This document shows positions 7,759 through 16,257 of a stretch of 64,000 nt of DNA, piece by piece; position 1 is the first letter of the stretch; every line of letters starts with the position of its first letter. Source of the stretch: Streptosporangiaceae bacterium (GTDB taxonomy: Bacteria > Actinomycetota > Actinomycetes > Streptosporangiales > Streptosporangiaceae); the NCBI GenBank assembly GCA_025964695.1, contig JAOPYK010000191.1, forward strand, positions 62,001 through 126,000, given 5' to 3'. The notes under the pieces were generated by a model. It was given only the letters and a program-made list of their open reading frames with translations, had not been told where the DNA came from and made no database searches. The translations under genes and the position numbers were made by a program.

Positions 7759-9021
7759 TTACTCCTTCACCAGGCCTGCGCTGTGCAGGTCCCGCGCTGC
7801 ATCGGCCACCACGTCGAACGGCAGGCTCGACCGTTCTGCGATGTCCAGGAGGCTGTGATCTCCGTCGGAGAGGTTCAGCACCCACAACATGGCCATCTGT
7901 GCTTGCTTGGTGTCGCTTCGGCCGCCCAGCGAGCCGTACAGGCCGCGCCTGCCCAGCTGCGGCTCGCCGTACGGGCTCAGGTTGTGGAGGCGGCGGTTGC
8001 GCTCCAGCACCCGTACGGCCTGCCAGAGGGTCTCCAGGGTGTCGGCCATCGCGTCCGCAGAGACGAAGTCCGGATTGTCCGCCGAGGTGTGATACTCGGG
8101 GTAGCCCCCGTAGGGGGTCCTGGTCAGGCTGCCGACCGCCAGATCGAACCCGGGCGAGCCGTACTGCCGCTCGTCGTAGCCGTAGGGGGAGAAGTCCACG
8201 ATCGTGTGCGGGCGGTCCTTCAGGACATGCGCGAACACCCGGTCGATCTCGGTGTCGCCGCGCCGGGTGCGCTTGTAGGTCAGCGACCCGCTGTCACCCG
8301 CGCAGGCCAGCACGATCCCGTGCCTGACCCGGCCGACCCGATCCCGGTTCCGCGCCAGCCAGGTGATCGCCCCGATGGTGCCCGGCGCGAACACGAACCG
8401 GTAGGTGTACCAGGGGTCGGACCCCGCGAGCCGCTGCGCCAGCGCGGTGGCCACGGCGATGCCCGCCAGGTTGTCGTTGGCCAGCGATGGGTGGCAGGTG
8501 TGGCACGAGATGAGCACCTCGTCCTCGTGCCGCCCAGGAATGACGTGCTCGCCGTAGGTCAGGTGCCCGTCGGCCAGCGTGGAGTCGATCAACACCTCGT
8601 ACGGTCCCTCGCCGAGGCCCTGCAGAATGTTCTCCGGGAGGCAGAAGCCCCAGGTCTCCGCGTAGTAGCTGGTCCGATACGGAATCAGGCCGGGCTGGTC
8701 GGGCAGCGTGTGCAAATGGGGACGCAGTTCGTCCAGGGTCATGGTCGCCGACACCGGAACGCTGTAACCGACCACGTGCAGGTTGGACTCCGCGAAGTCG
8801 ATCACCTTGGTGCCCGAGGCGTCCTTGACGTAGGCGTCGCGGATGTTCCACTCGCGGGGCACCGTCCAGTCGAGGACCTCGGTCCCCGTCGGCACCTCGC
8901 TGGCGTCCAGTGAAATGAACTCCCCGATGATCTCCAGGGTGCGCCGTACCCCATCGCCGGTGATACTTCGGCACAGCGGATAGATCCGCCGCACCAGCGC
9001 GTGCATATCCTGAGGGTTCAT
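7759..9021 (-). CDS. DUF4910 family: M28-like aminopeptidase-fold protein with C-terminal winged helix
   Basis: 420 residues. The central part has zinc-peptidase-like motifs of the DUF4910/DUF2172 family: ISCHTCHP followed by SLANDN-L-AG at about residues 170-190, and EYHTSADN near residue 310, which resemble the His/Asp and late His ligands of M28 peptidases. The last 60 residues form a small winged-helix domain ([15 protein letters not shown]). Family members occur in sugar and polysaccharide clusters, where the substrate is generally unknown. The ATG overlaps the TGA of the epimerase gene (ATGA), so the two are coupled. It may hydrolyse or transfer an amide on a modified sugar; that is inference. 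Confidence 0.8.
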   Translation of the reverse strand: MNPQDMHALVRRIYPLCRSITGDGVRRTLEIIGEFISLDASEVPTGTEVLDWTVPREWNIRDAYVKDASGTKVIDFAESNLHVVGYSVPVSATMTLDELRPHLHTLPDQPGLIPYRTSYYAETWGFCLPENILQGLGEGPYEVLIDSTLADGHLTYGEHVIPGRHEDEVLISCHTCHPSLANDNLAGIAVATALAQRLAGSDPWYTYRFVFAPGTIGAITWLARNRDRVGRVRHGIVLACAGDSGSLTYKRTRRGDTEIDRVFAHVLKDRPHTIVDFSPYGYDERQYGSPGFDLAVGSLTRTPYGGYPEYHTSADNPDFVSADAMADTLETLWQAVRVLERNRRLHNLSPYGEPQLGRRGLYGSLGGRSDTKQAQMAMLWVLNLSDGDHSLLDIAERSSLPFDVVADAARDLHSAGLVKE

Positions 9022-10037
9022 GGCCTGAGGGAGTCGTCGATCGTGCCGGCCGCCTGCCGGTCCGAGAGCCGGGCGAGCCGGGTGAAGCGGCTGTCGAAGG
9101 CCTCCTTGGTGAGGCCGAACCGCCTGTAGGCGTCGATCAGCTCGGCCGCCCCCGCCTTCACCGACCACTGCGCCTCGTACTCGGGGATGGCGGCGCGGAT
9201 GCGCGAGAAGTCGACGCGGTACGAGCGGGGATCTCCACCGGACTCGCCCGTGATGACCAGCTTGGAACCGGGCACCGCCTCGACCACCTCGGCGGCGATC
9301 TCCGCCACGGTCAGGTTGTTGCGCTCGGTGCCCACGTTGAACGCCCTGGCGTGGACAGCCTCCCGGGGGGCGACCAGCGCCAGGGCGAATGCCTCGGCGA
9401 TGTCCCTGGCGTGAACCAGTGGCCGCCACGGGGTACCGTCCGACATCACCAGCACCTGCCCGGACAGGAACGCGTGCCCTACCAGGTTGTTGAGCACGAT
9501 GTCCGCGCGCAGCCGGGGCGAGAACCCGAATGCGGTGGCGTTCCGCAGCGAGACCGGAGTGAAGTCGTCGTCGGCGAGCGCGAAGATATCGGCCTCCACC
9601 CGTACCTTCGACTCGGCGTAGGGAGTCACCGGGCGCAGCGGAGCGTCCTCGTCGACCAGTCCCTCGCCGCCGCTGGCGCCGTACACCGAGCAGGTCGATG
9701 CGTAGAGGAAGCGCCCTACGCCCGCATCCCGGGCCAGCCGGGCCAGCCGCGACGAGGCGTGATGGTTGATCGAGTAAGTGATCTCGGGGGCCAGTGAGCC
9801 AAGTGGATCATTGGACAGCGCGGCCAGATGGGCGACCGCGTCGAACCCGGCCAGGTGCTCGGGACCGACATCGCGCAGGTCCACCGCGTACCCCTGCAGG
9901 GCGGTGGGGGCCGGGCCGAGCACGCAGTCGGCGAACAGCCCGGAGTCCAGGCCGACCACCTCATGGCCCGCCTCGGTGAGCACGGAAGCCATCACCGTGC
10001 CGAGGTAGCCCTGGTGGCCGGTCAGTAGAACGCGCAC
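9018..10037 (-). CDS. NAD-dependent sugar epimerase/dehydratase (extended SDR)
   Basis: 339 residues. It has an N-terminal Rossmann glycine motif ([10 protein letters not shown]), a Ser-rich catalytic region (YASTCSVYG at about residues 108-116) and YAESK with the catalytic Tyr and Lys near 140-144. This is the layout of nucleotide-sugar epimerases and reductases. GTG start with GGGAGAAG upstream. It lies between the PIG-L and DUF4910 genes in the coupled operon. The likely substrate is the CDP-sugar made by the cytidylyltransferase; epimerisation or 4-reduction cannot be told apart from sequence. Confidence 0.85.
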   Translation of the reverse strand: MRVLLTGHQGYLGTVMASVLTEAGHEVVGLDSGLFADCVLGPAPTALQGYAVDLRDVGPEHLAGFDAVAHLAALSNDPLGSLAPEITYSINHHASSRLARLARDAGVGRFLYASTCSVYGASGGEGLVDEDAPLRPVTPYAESKVRVEADIFALADDDFTPVSLRNATAFGFSPRLRADIVLNNLVGHAFLSGQVLVMSDGTPWRPLVHARDIAEAFALALVAPREAVHARAFNVGTERNNLTVAEIAAEVVEAVPGSKLVITGESGGDPRSYRVDFSRIRAAIPEYEAQWSVKAGAAELIDAYRRFGLTKEAFDSRFTRLARLSDRQAAGTIDDSLRP

Positions 10038-10046
10038 GTCTTCTCC

Positions 10047-10745
10047 CTAGAAACCTACGGTCGTTTTAGCCACGTGGAACGCCTCCGCGTAGCGGCTGTT
10101 GCACTGCACCCCGCGCACCCGGGCCAAGCCGAGGAACGCCTCGTCGTCGAACCATGTGCGGCCGTGCTGCGACGGATAATGGGCGTGCAGCAGATCGACC
10201 TTCTGGCGCAGCACCTCCCGCTCCAGTGGTACGAAGACGTTCGGCTGCGCCAGGTCGGACTCCCACTTGAGGATCTCGTAGCCGAGCGTCAGGTGATCAC
10301 GGAAGGCGGTGGGCACCAGCCGAGCCAGGCCTCGGTGATCCTGGTGGGCGTCGCTCGCCACCGGGGCGAAGATCACGTCGGGGTCGCACCGCTGCCGTAC
10401 CTCTTCGAGCGCCTCCTTGGCCCGTTCCCAGTGGGTCGGCAGCCGGCCGTCGGGAAGGTCCAGCACGCGCAGGTCGAGCTCCGCCTTGGGGCAGAACGCG
10501 GTCAGCGCAGCCCGCTCCTCCTCCTCACGGACGGTGCCCGCACCCGACAGCACCAGCGCGATGACCCGGGCGCCCGGGTTGGCGCGGCAGAGCTCCAGCA
10601 GGGTACCGCCCGCCCCGATGGGAAGATCGTCGCAGTGTGCGCCGAGAAGCAGGATCTCCTCGCACCGCTCGGGAAGAAGGCGCACCATTGCCCGGCGGCG
10701 CACCCCCGGAACCTCCAGGCTCCGCCCCACGTGTGGATTCGGCAC
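10047..10745 (-). CDS. PIG-L family deacetylase
   Basis: 232 residues. It has the PIG-L zinc-site motif at the N-terminus (LLGAHCDDLPIGAGG, equivalent to AHPDDE) and the later HQDHR, which supplies the third ligand. The family removes N-acetyl groups from amino sugars. In the usual AHPDD motif a Pro stands where this protein has Cys. The GTG at 10743-10745 was chosen because GGGAG lies 5 nt upstream and the start overlaps the TAG of the cytidylyltransferase gene (TAGTG). A GTG at 10757 is possible. Its presence implies that an N-acylated intermediate exists in the pathway. Confidence 0.85.
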   Translation of the reverse strand: MPNPHVGRSLEVPGVRRRAMVRLLPERCEEILLLGAHCDDLPIGAGGTLLELCRANPGARVIALVLSGAGTVREEEERAALTAFCPKAELDLRVLDLPDGRLPTHWERAKEALEEVRQRCDPDVIFAPVASDAHQDHRGLARLVPTAFRDHLTLGYEILKWESDLAQPNVFVPLEREVLRQKVDLLHAHYPSQHGRTWFDDEAFLGLARVRGVQCNSRYAEAFHVAKTTVGF

Positions 10746-11518
10746 TACAGCTCCCACAGGGCCCAGGGCCGGTCACCGCGAGAGTACGCCTCGTCCAGCG
10801 CCACCCGCTCCCTGACCGTGTCCGTCGGCCGCCAGTAGCCGCGGTGCGGGTAGGCCAGCAGGCGGCCCCGCTTTGCCAGCTCGCCGCAGCCGTCCGCGAC
10901 CAGGTCACCGTTCTCCGGGATGTGGTCGAAGACCTCCTGGCGCAGCACGAAGTAGCCGCCGTTGACCCACAGCGGCATCTTGGTGACCGGGGTGATCCCG
11001 CCGACCCGGCTGTCCTCGCCGAGCTCGATGCAGTGGAAAGTGTCCGCCGGCGGTACGACCATCATTGAGGCGCCCGCGTCGGTCTTCGCGAAACGGTCGA
11101 TCATCTCGGGCAGCGGGGCGTCGGTGAGCACGTCGGCATAGTTGGCCAGGAACATCTCCTCGCCCTCGAGGTGGTCGCGGACCCGCCGCAACCGCTCACC
11201 GATCGGCGATTCGATGCCGGTCTGGACGAACGAGATCGACCATTCGGAGATGTCGGTGGACAGCAGCTCGACCTTGCCGCTGCGCAGGACGAAGTCGTTG
11301 GACGTGGTCTCCTGGTAGTTCAGGAAGAAGTCCTTGAGATGATGCGCCCCGTAGCCGAGGCAGAGGATGAACTCCGTGTGCCCGAAGTGCGCGTAGTAGC
11401 GCATCACATGCCAGATGAGCGGCCGAGGGCCCACGAGTTGCATGGGTTTCGGCACGTCACCGGGGGTACCGGTGCGCATCCGGGTGCCGAATCCGCCGCA
11501 GAACAGGACGACCTTCAT
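10745..11518 (-). CDS. Glucose-1-phosphate cytidylyltransferase-like nucleotidyltransferase (RfbF type)
   Basis: 257 residues. It opens with the nucleotidyltransferase signature (VVLFCGGFGTRM) followed by the Lys-containing PKPMQLVGPRPLIWH. Later segments (NGGYFVL near residue 190, GYWRPTDT near the C-terminus) match RfbF, which makes CDP-glucose from CTP and glucose-1-phosphate. The usual partner, CDP-glucose 4,6-dehydratase (RfbG), is not in the window. The ATG overlaps the preceding TGA (ATGA), so this gene is coupled to the methyltransferase. It probably supplies the activated sugar for the four enzymes encoded around it. Confidence 0.85.
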   Translation of the reverse strand: MKVVLFCGGFGTRMRTGTPGDVPKPMQLVGPRPLIWHVMRYYAHFGHTEFILCLGYGAHHLKDFFLNYQETTSNDFVLRSGKVELLSTDISEWSISFVQTGIESPIGERLRRVRDHLEGEEMFLANYADVLTDAPLPEMIDRFAKTDAGASMMVVPPADTFHCIELGEDSRVGGITPVTKMPLWVNGGYFVLRQEVFDHIPENGDLVADGCGELAKRGRLLAYPHRGYWRPTDTVRERVALDEAYSRGDRPWALWEL

Positions 11519-12741
11519 CAGACGATCTCCAGGCTCGGGATGGGGAAGATCAGCCGGCCGCCCCATGCGTGCACGTAGGACAGTTGAGCGGCGATCTCCT
11601 CTCGAAGGTTCCAGGGAAGGACGAGCACGTAGTCGGGGCGGTCCTCGGCGATCCGCTCGGGGGGCAGGATCGGGATTCGCGTGCCGGGGGTGAACCTGCC
11701 GTGCTTGTAGGGGTTGCGGTCCACCGTGTAGGCCAGCAGGTCAGGCCGGATGCCACAGTGGTTGAGCAGCGTGTTGCCTTTGCCCGGCGCGCCGTAGCCG
11801 ACCACCGTCTTGCCCTGCTCGGCCGCCTCGATCAGGAACCCGACCAGGTTCCGGCGGACCCGGGTCACCCGGGCGGCGAACTCCGCGTAGCCGGACAGTT
11901 CGTGCAGCCCGGCCGCCTTCTCTCGCTCCAGGACGTCCGTCACTCGTGTGCCGACCTCGGCCGCCAGCGAGGCAGGGCGGGCCCACAGCCTGATGGAACC
12001 GCCGTGCGTCGGCAGCAGTTCGACGTCGACCAGGGACAGGCCACCCGCTGCGAGGGCGCGCTGAGCCGAGGCGACCGTGTAGTACTGGAAGTGCTCGTGG
12101 TAGATCGTGTCGTACTGGTTGAACTCCATCAGGGTCAGCAGGTGCTGGACCTCGATGGACACCCAGCCGTCATCCTTCACCAGGGAACGCAGGCCCTGGG
12201 TGAATCCGATGACGTCGGGGATGTGCGCGTACACGTTGTTGGCCACGACGAGGTCGGCGGGCCCGTGCTCGGTCCGTACCGCTTTTCCCGTGTCCGGCCC
12301 GAGGAACTCCGTGACGGTCGGCACGCCCTTGTCCCTGGCCGCCTGGCCCACGTTGGCCGACGGCTCGATGCCCAGGCAGCGGATGCCCCGTCCGACCACG
12401 TGCTTGAGCAGGTATCCGTCATTGCTGGCCACCTCGACCACGAACGACCCGCCGTGCAGGCCGAGCCTCTCGGTCGCGCTGGAGACGAACTCCCGGGCGT
12501 GCTCCACCCAGGAAGTGGAGTAGGAGGAGAAGTAGGCGTACTCGGTGAAGGTGTCCTCAGGCCTGATAAGCGGCGGCAACTGAGCCAGCCAGCAGTCGGT
12601 GCACACCCGCAGATGCAGCGGATAGGTGACCTCTGGCTCCTCGAGCTGAGCCTCCGTCAGAAACAACTCGCACGGCGGCGTCGCGCCTAGGTCCACGACG
12701 CTGGCGAGACTTGCCGAACCACACAGCCGACAGGCTGTCAT
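11518..12741 (-). CDS. SAM-dependent C-methyltransferase of the sugar C-methyltransferase (NovU/TylC3-like) type
   Basis: 407 residues in three parts. The N-terminal zinc-binding segment has two Cys pairs (CRLCG, then CTDCW about 45 residues later). The central class I methyltransferase domain has VVEVASNDGYLL as the SAM motif. The C-terminal domain has a second glycine-rich motif (VVGYGAPGKGNTLL). This three-part arrangement is that of enzymes that add a methyl group to a ring carbon of a keto-sugar nucleotide. The ATG at 12741 follows GGGGGAA; it is the first gene of the tightly coupled set. A branched-chain C-methyl sugar is therefore likely in the polymer. Confidence 0.85.
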   Translation of the reverse strand: MTACRLCGSASLASVVDLGATPPCELFLTEAQLEEPEVTYPLHLRVCTDCWLAQLPPLIRPEDTFTEYAYFSSYSTSWVEHAREFVSSATERLGLHGGSFVVEVASNDGYLLKHVVGRGIRCLGIEPSANVGQAARDKGVPTVTEFLGPDTGKAVRTEHGPADLVVANNVYAHIPDVIGFTQGLRSLVKDDGWVSIEVQHLLTLMEFNQYDTIYHEHFQYYTVASAQRALAAGGLSLVDVELLPTHGGSIRLWARPASLAAEVGTRVTDVLEREKAAGLHELSGYAEFAARVTRVRRNLVGFLIEAAEQGKTVVGYGAPGKGNTLLNHCGIRPDLLAYTVDRNPYKHGRFTPGTRIPILPPERIAEDRPDYVLVLPWNLREEIAAQLSYVHAWGGRLIFPIPSLEIV

Positions 12742-12866
12742 CACTGCGTTCCCCCGCCCATGGAGCGCCAACGGAAACCCCCGATGACACACGTCCCCGA
12801 TCGAATCGGCCGCCAGGATATTGCCGGGAATCATCTTTCAACCGGCAACTTTCGCTGAAAAGCCTG

Positions 12867-13763
12867 TTAAATAACCTTCTGCCAGCCCTGTTCGTCGTAC
12901 GCCAGCGCGAGCTCCTCGGGCATCGCGTCGAGGTCAGAGCAGCGCATGAAGTCCCGCAGGGTGGTCCCGGTGCAGTCGGCGTCCACGTTCTCGGCGCCCC
13001 GCCGAGCCCGCACGTCGTCGATGTTCACGGTCCGGAAATCGATGCTGAATCGAGTCCGTCCCGAGGTGTTGGGGACCGTCGAGTGCAGTTGGGCGCCGGA
13101 GAACATCATCACCCCGCCGGGTTCGGGCACGACACGGATCTGTGGTTCCAGCTCGACCGGCTCCTCGGGCTTCGGCTGCTCTCGGGTGTCGCTCTTCACA
13201 TGCTGAGCGGCGGTGAGCCGGCTGGTGCGGTTCCACTCGGCGTAGTCGTATCGCGCGCTGCCGTTCTTCACCGGCCGGTCGAAGTACTGCGGGTGGAACG
13301 CCATCACGTTCTCGGGTACGACGTCGAAGATGGGGATCCACCAGTTGATCTGGTTGAACGGTGCCGAGTACCAACAGTCACGGTGCGGGTGGAAGGCGTA
13401 AGAGATGCCGGAGGTGAGGTAGTCGTTCGAGGTGGACGTCCGCATCCGTGGCACGTCAAAGTAGGTAGCCGCGGCGCTGCACCCGAATTCCTCGATAACG
13501 GCGGGCACCAGCTTCTTGCACTGGGGATGGTGGATGAAGCGCGGCTTCAGGTCGGCCAGCAGGGCGGCGAACTTCTCGACCGGCATGTCGAACTGGGCGG
13601 TAAGCGGGTCCCTGGCCCCGAAGGCGTCGGCGATCATCTCGCGCGCGAAGCCGATCAGCTCGGTGGAGGCCGGCGATGCCGCGTATACGAATACCTGGCC
13701 CTGGTAGACCAGGCCGCGTCGCGTGTCGTCGTTCACCACGCTGTTGGACAAGACGGTTGTCAT
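12867..13763 (-). CDS. Phytanoyl-CoA dioxygenase-like Fe(II)/2-oxoglutarate oxygenase
   Basis: 298 residues, soluble. It has a metal-binding HxD-type site (AFHPHRDCW, about residue 133) and a distal His with a nearby Arg (QLHST then TRFSIDFR, about 225-245), which fit the iron triad and the 2-oxoglutarate-binding Arg of the cupin-fold dioxygenases. The substrate is unknown. In this locus it could hydroxylate a sugar nucleotide or lipid-linked sugar. It lies 124 nt after the sugar transferase and 125 nt before the methyltransferase, so it may be a separate cistron. GGAAGGACC lies upstream of the ATG. Confidence 0.7.
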   Translation of the reverse strand: MTTVLSNSVVNDDTRRGLVYQGQVFVYAASPASTELIGFAREMIADAFGARDPLTAQFDMPVEKFAALLADLKPRFIHHPQCKKLVPAVIEEFGCSAAATYFDVPRMRTSTSNDYLTSGISYAFHPHRDCWYSAPFNQINWWIPIFDVVPENVMAFHPQYFDRPVKNGSARYDYAEWNRTSRLTAAQHVKSDTREQPKPEEPVELEPQIRVVPEPGGVMMFSGAQLHSTVPNTSGRTRFSIDFRTVNIDDVRARRGAENVDADCTGTTLRDFMRCSDLDAMPEELALAYDEQGWQKVI

Positions 13764-13801
13764 TAACGGGGGGTCCTTCCGGCGTACTCATAGCTTCTGG
13801 G

Positions 13802-13837
13802 CTACTCGTGAGGGAGACGCCTCTGGGGTACGAGTGG
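13802..13837. repeat. Nested inverted repeat inside the polysaccharide operon
   Basis: Outer arms 13802-13809 and 13830-13837 pair over 8 bp with one G-U, and an inner GAGG/CCTC pair (13810-13813 and 13820-13823) extends the helix. It lies between the sugar transferase stop and the dioxygenase start. No T-run follows. It may be a partial terminator or RNA-stability element that sets different levels for the first and later genes. Confidence 0.45.
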
Positions 13838-13887
13838 TTGACAGGGACTTGTGTGACCTGTGCCCGACATGCCGGCCAGTGCCTTGA

Positions 13888-15384
13888 TCAGTAGGCGCCT
13901 CTTCCGAAGAGCACCGCATTGCACGTCTTCCACAGAATCTGCAGGTCGAGCAGGAGTGACCAATTTTCCACGTAGCGTAGGTCCAGCCGCACCGACTCCT
14001 CCCACGTAAGGTCGGAGCGGCCGCTGACCTGCCACAGACCGGTCATGCCCGGCTTGACGACCAAGCGCCTGCGGACGTCCTCGTCGCCGTACTCCGCGAC
14101 CTCCTGCGGTAGCGGTGGGCGGGGTCCCACGAGCGACATCTCGCCCTTCACGACGTTGACCAGCTGGGGCAGTTCGTCGACCGACCAGCGACGGAGCCAG
14201 AGGCCCATCGGCGTGATGCGCGGGTCCTTCTTGATCTTGAAAAGGGCGCCGCCGCTTTCGTTGTGCTCCAGCAGAGCGACCTGCTGCCGGTCGGCATTTT
14301 GGATCATGGTGCGGAATTTGTAGACAGTGAACGTCTTCCCGCCCTTGCCGACCCGGGTCTGCAGGTAGAAGGCCGGACCCGCATCGTCACGCCGGATGGC
14401 CAGTGCGAGCGCGGCCAGGAAGGGGGCGCTGAGGACCAGCAGCAGGCCGGCGAGAAGGCGGTCGTAGAGCGACTTGATGACGTGCCGAGCGCCCGTGAGC
14501 TGGGGGTGCTCGACGTGAAGCAGGGGCAGGCCCGCGATCGGCCGGATGCTCGTACGCGGGCCGGCGACCTCCATGAGAGCAGGAGCGACGATGAGGTCGA
14601 TGTCGTTTTTCTCCAGCTGCCAGGCGAGGCGGCGCAGCGCCGTACCGTCCATCTCTGGGCAGGCGAGCACGGCGACGCACTCAGCGCCCACCCGCTCGAC
14701 CACCTGCGCTACCCCGGAGAAGTCACCGAGCACCGGCAGGCCGAACACCTCGGCATCGATACCCGGTGCGTTCGGCAGGCAGGCAGCCGAGACCTCGAGG
14801 CCGTGGTAGGGCTCTCGGCGCAGTCGGCGCACGAGGTCCACGACCGCGCTGGCGTGGCCGACCGCGACGACGCGCTTGAGATTCCGCCCCTGCGCGCGGC
14901 GCCGATGGAGGCGTTTGCGGAGTCGGTATCGGGAGATGAGCGTGAGAACGGTGGCCAACGGAATGGCCAGCACCACATATCCGCGGGCCACCTCGACCTT
15001 GATTGAATAGGCGACGATCGCCACCGCTGCCGTGAGCGAGAAACCTGTACTGGCGATGCGCCGGAATTCGTCGGAACCGATTCCGATGAAGCGTTCCTCA
15101 TACGCACCTGCGATAGCCATGGAGGCGAGCCATACAAATGGCGATGTCAAGCTTGCCACTAGGTATGGCGTGACGAACGTTTGATTGACCTCATCGAACC
15201 GAACGAACAGTGCGACGAGGCCCGCTACGAGGCCACAGACCATATCCATCGATGCTATGGCGAGAACGTACTTGACCCTGAACCTGCGTGCGGTATCGCT
15301 GTGTGAGCGCCCTACGACAGGGAGAGATTCAGCCAATCCGAATTCGTACACGCGAGACCTGTACTTCCCCAGGAGTGTCGTCAA
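13888..15384 (-). CDS. Polyprenyl-phosphate sugar-1-phosphate transferase (initiating enzyme)
   Basis: 498 residues. The N-terminal half has four to five membrane segments and a nucleotide-binding-like domain (VVAVGHASAVVDL). The C-terminal 200 residues are the bacterial sugar transferase catalytic domain: KSLYDRLLAG membrane entry, YKFRTM, a DPRITPMG-LRRWSVDELPQ stretch and MSLVGPRPP. Enzymes of this type start repeat-unit synthesis by moving a sugar-1-phosphate to undecaprenyl phosphate. The frame begins at a TTG (15382-15384) without a clear ribosome site. A GTG at 15349-15351 is an alternative start, so the first residues are uncertain. It heads the minus-strand operon. Confidence 0.85.
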   Translation of the reverse strand: MTTLLGKYRSRVYEFGLAESLPVVGRSHSDTARRFRVKYVLAIASMDMVCGLVAGLVALFVRFDEVNQTFVTPYLVASLTSPFVWLASMAIAGAYEERFIGIGSDEFRRIASTGFSLTAAVAIVAYSIKVEVARGYVVLAIPLATVLTLISRYRLRKRLHRRRAQGRNLKRVVAVGHASAVVDLVRRLRREPYHGLEVSAACLPNAPGIDAEVFGLPVLGDFSGVAQVVERVGAECVAVLACPEMDGTALRRLAWQLEKNDIDLIVAPALMEVAGPRTSIRPIAGLPLLHVEHPQLTGARHVIKSLYDRLLAGLLLVLSAPFLAALALAIRRDDAGPAFYLQTRVGKGGKTFTVYKFRTMIQNADRQQVALLEHNESGGALFKIKKDPRITPMGLWLRRWSVDELPQLVNVVKGEMSLVGPRPPLPQEVAEYGDEDVRRRLVVKPGMTGLWQVSGRSDLTWEESVRLDLRYVENWSLLLDLQILWKTCNAVLFGRGAY

Positions 15385-16257
15385 CAGTGAACGGACTAAC
15401 GTCGCCCCGATGGCTCACATGTGTCCTCTGTCTACCGGAACGAGGACGGGTGGCACGGGACGGCCTGGGGTTGCTAACTGGGGCGCGAGGCCCCCCGGGT
15501 CTTGTTTCGCGAGCGTGGACTGGCCACGGCCGCCGCCCGCGGCGATGCCACCACTGCCCACCTGCGTCCGCCCCCGCGGCACGCCTCCGACTTCCACAGC
15601 GCCGATGCCCCCATCGCCCCCTGGCCATCCCCACGATGGCCTGTGCCCGTCCTCCCCCCGGTCGGCCGACCCGATGATGGTCGGGATCCCCAGTGGAGGG
15701 AGATCAGTGCAATTTGTTCCCCGATGAGACGGTACATGTGCATATCTACCGTGATGGGCTGCAGTGGTGTCCAGGTGTGGACTGTTGCTTGTGAGGCAAG
15801 AAGGGTCGACTTCTGGCGGGAAGTGCGCTATCAAGTCGAAGGTCGGGCCGGCCACCGGGACATGTCACCGCTGGTAGGTGGCCCGGCAGCGGTGACTGCC
15901 AGACATCCTTCCTCGTCCGAACCGGGTATAGGGACTGTGAAAATCCTTCAGGCTAGAGGTGATTCGGACGGTAGGATCAAGAGCAGACGTGATCATCGCT
16001 GTCGCGTAAGGACCGCCTCCTGCCCATGCCTTTCTCGGCAGGTTCCAGCCGTACCGGCCCGCTTCCGCCGCACCGACCGCAGGAGCTTCAGCGGTCAAGG
16101 GGCCCGTTTTCCCGTGCGATCCTGTGGGCGCCAGGACGCTTTCGGTCCGCACCGAGGCGGCGAGCTCACACGAAGCTCCAACGCCCACCCGCTCGAGGCG
16201 AGCCGGCGATGTCGTTGTCGTACGCCGGAACGGACATCCGAACGGAGAACCGAGCAC
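15385..16257. other. 873-bp non-coding stretch between divergent operon heads
   Basis: No convincing gene. Open frames exist on both strands, but their translations are Pro/Arg or Gly rich with no domain. The stretch should hold the promoters of the polysaccharide operon (leftward) and the GH26-like lipoprotein (rightward). A 10-bp perfect inverted repeat lies at 15864-15896, and a TAGGAT at 15972-15977 could be a weak -10 box. A long 5' leader or small RNA is possible. Confidence 0.5.
15864..15896. repeat. 10-bp perfect inverted repeat
   Basis: GTCACCGCTG at 15864-15873 and its exact reverse complement at 15887-15896, with a 13-nt loop. There is no T-tract on either side. It lies in the long gap between divergent genes, so an operator or RNA hairpin is more likely than a terminator. 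Confidence 0.5.

Noticed and set aside
15415-15855. Gly-rich minus-strand frame in the long gap
   Set aside because: No domain, no ribosome site, weak codon pattern.
15502-16257. Long N-terminal extension of the GH26-like protein
   Set aside because: The frame stays open, but the extension has no signal or domain; the GTG at 16258 has a ribosome site and gives a proper lipoprotein signal.
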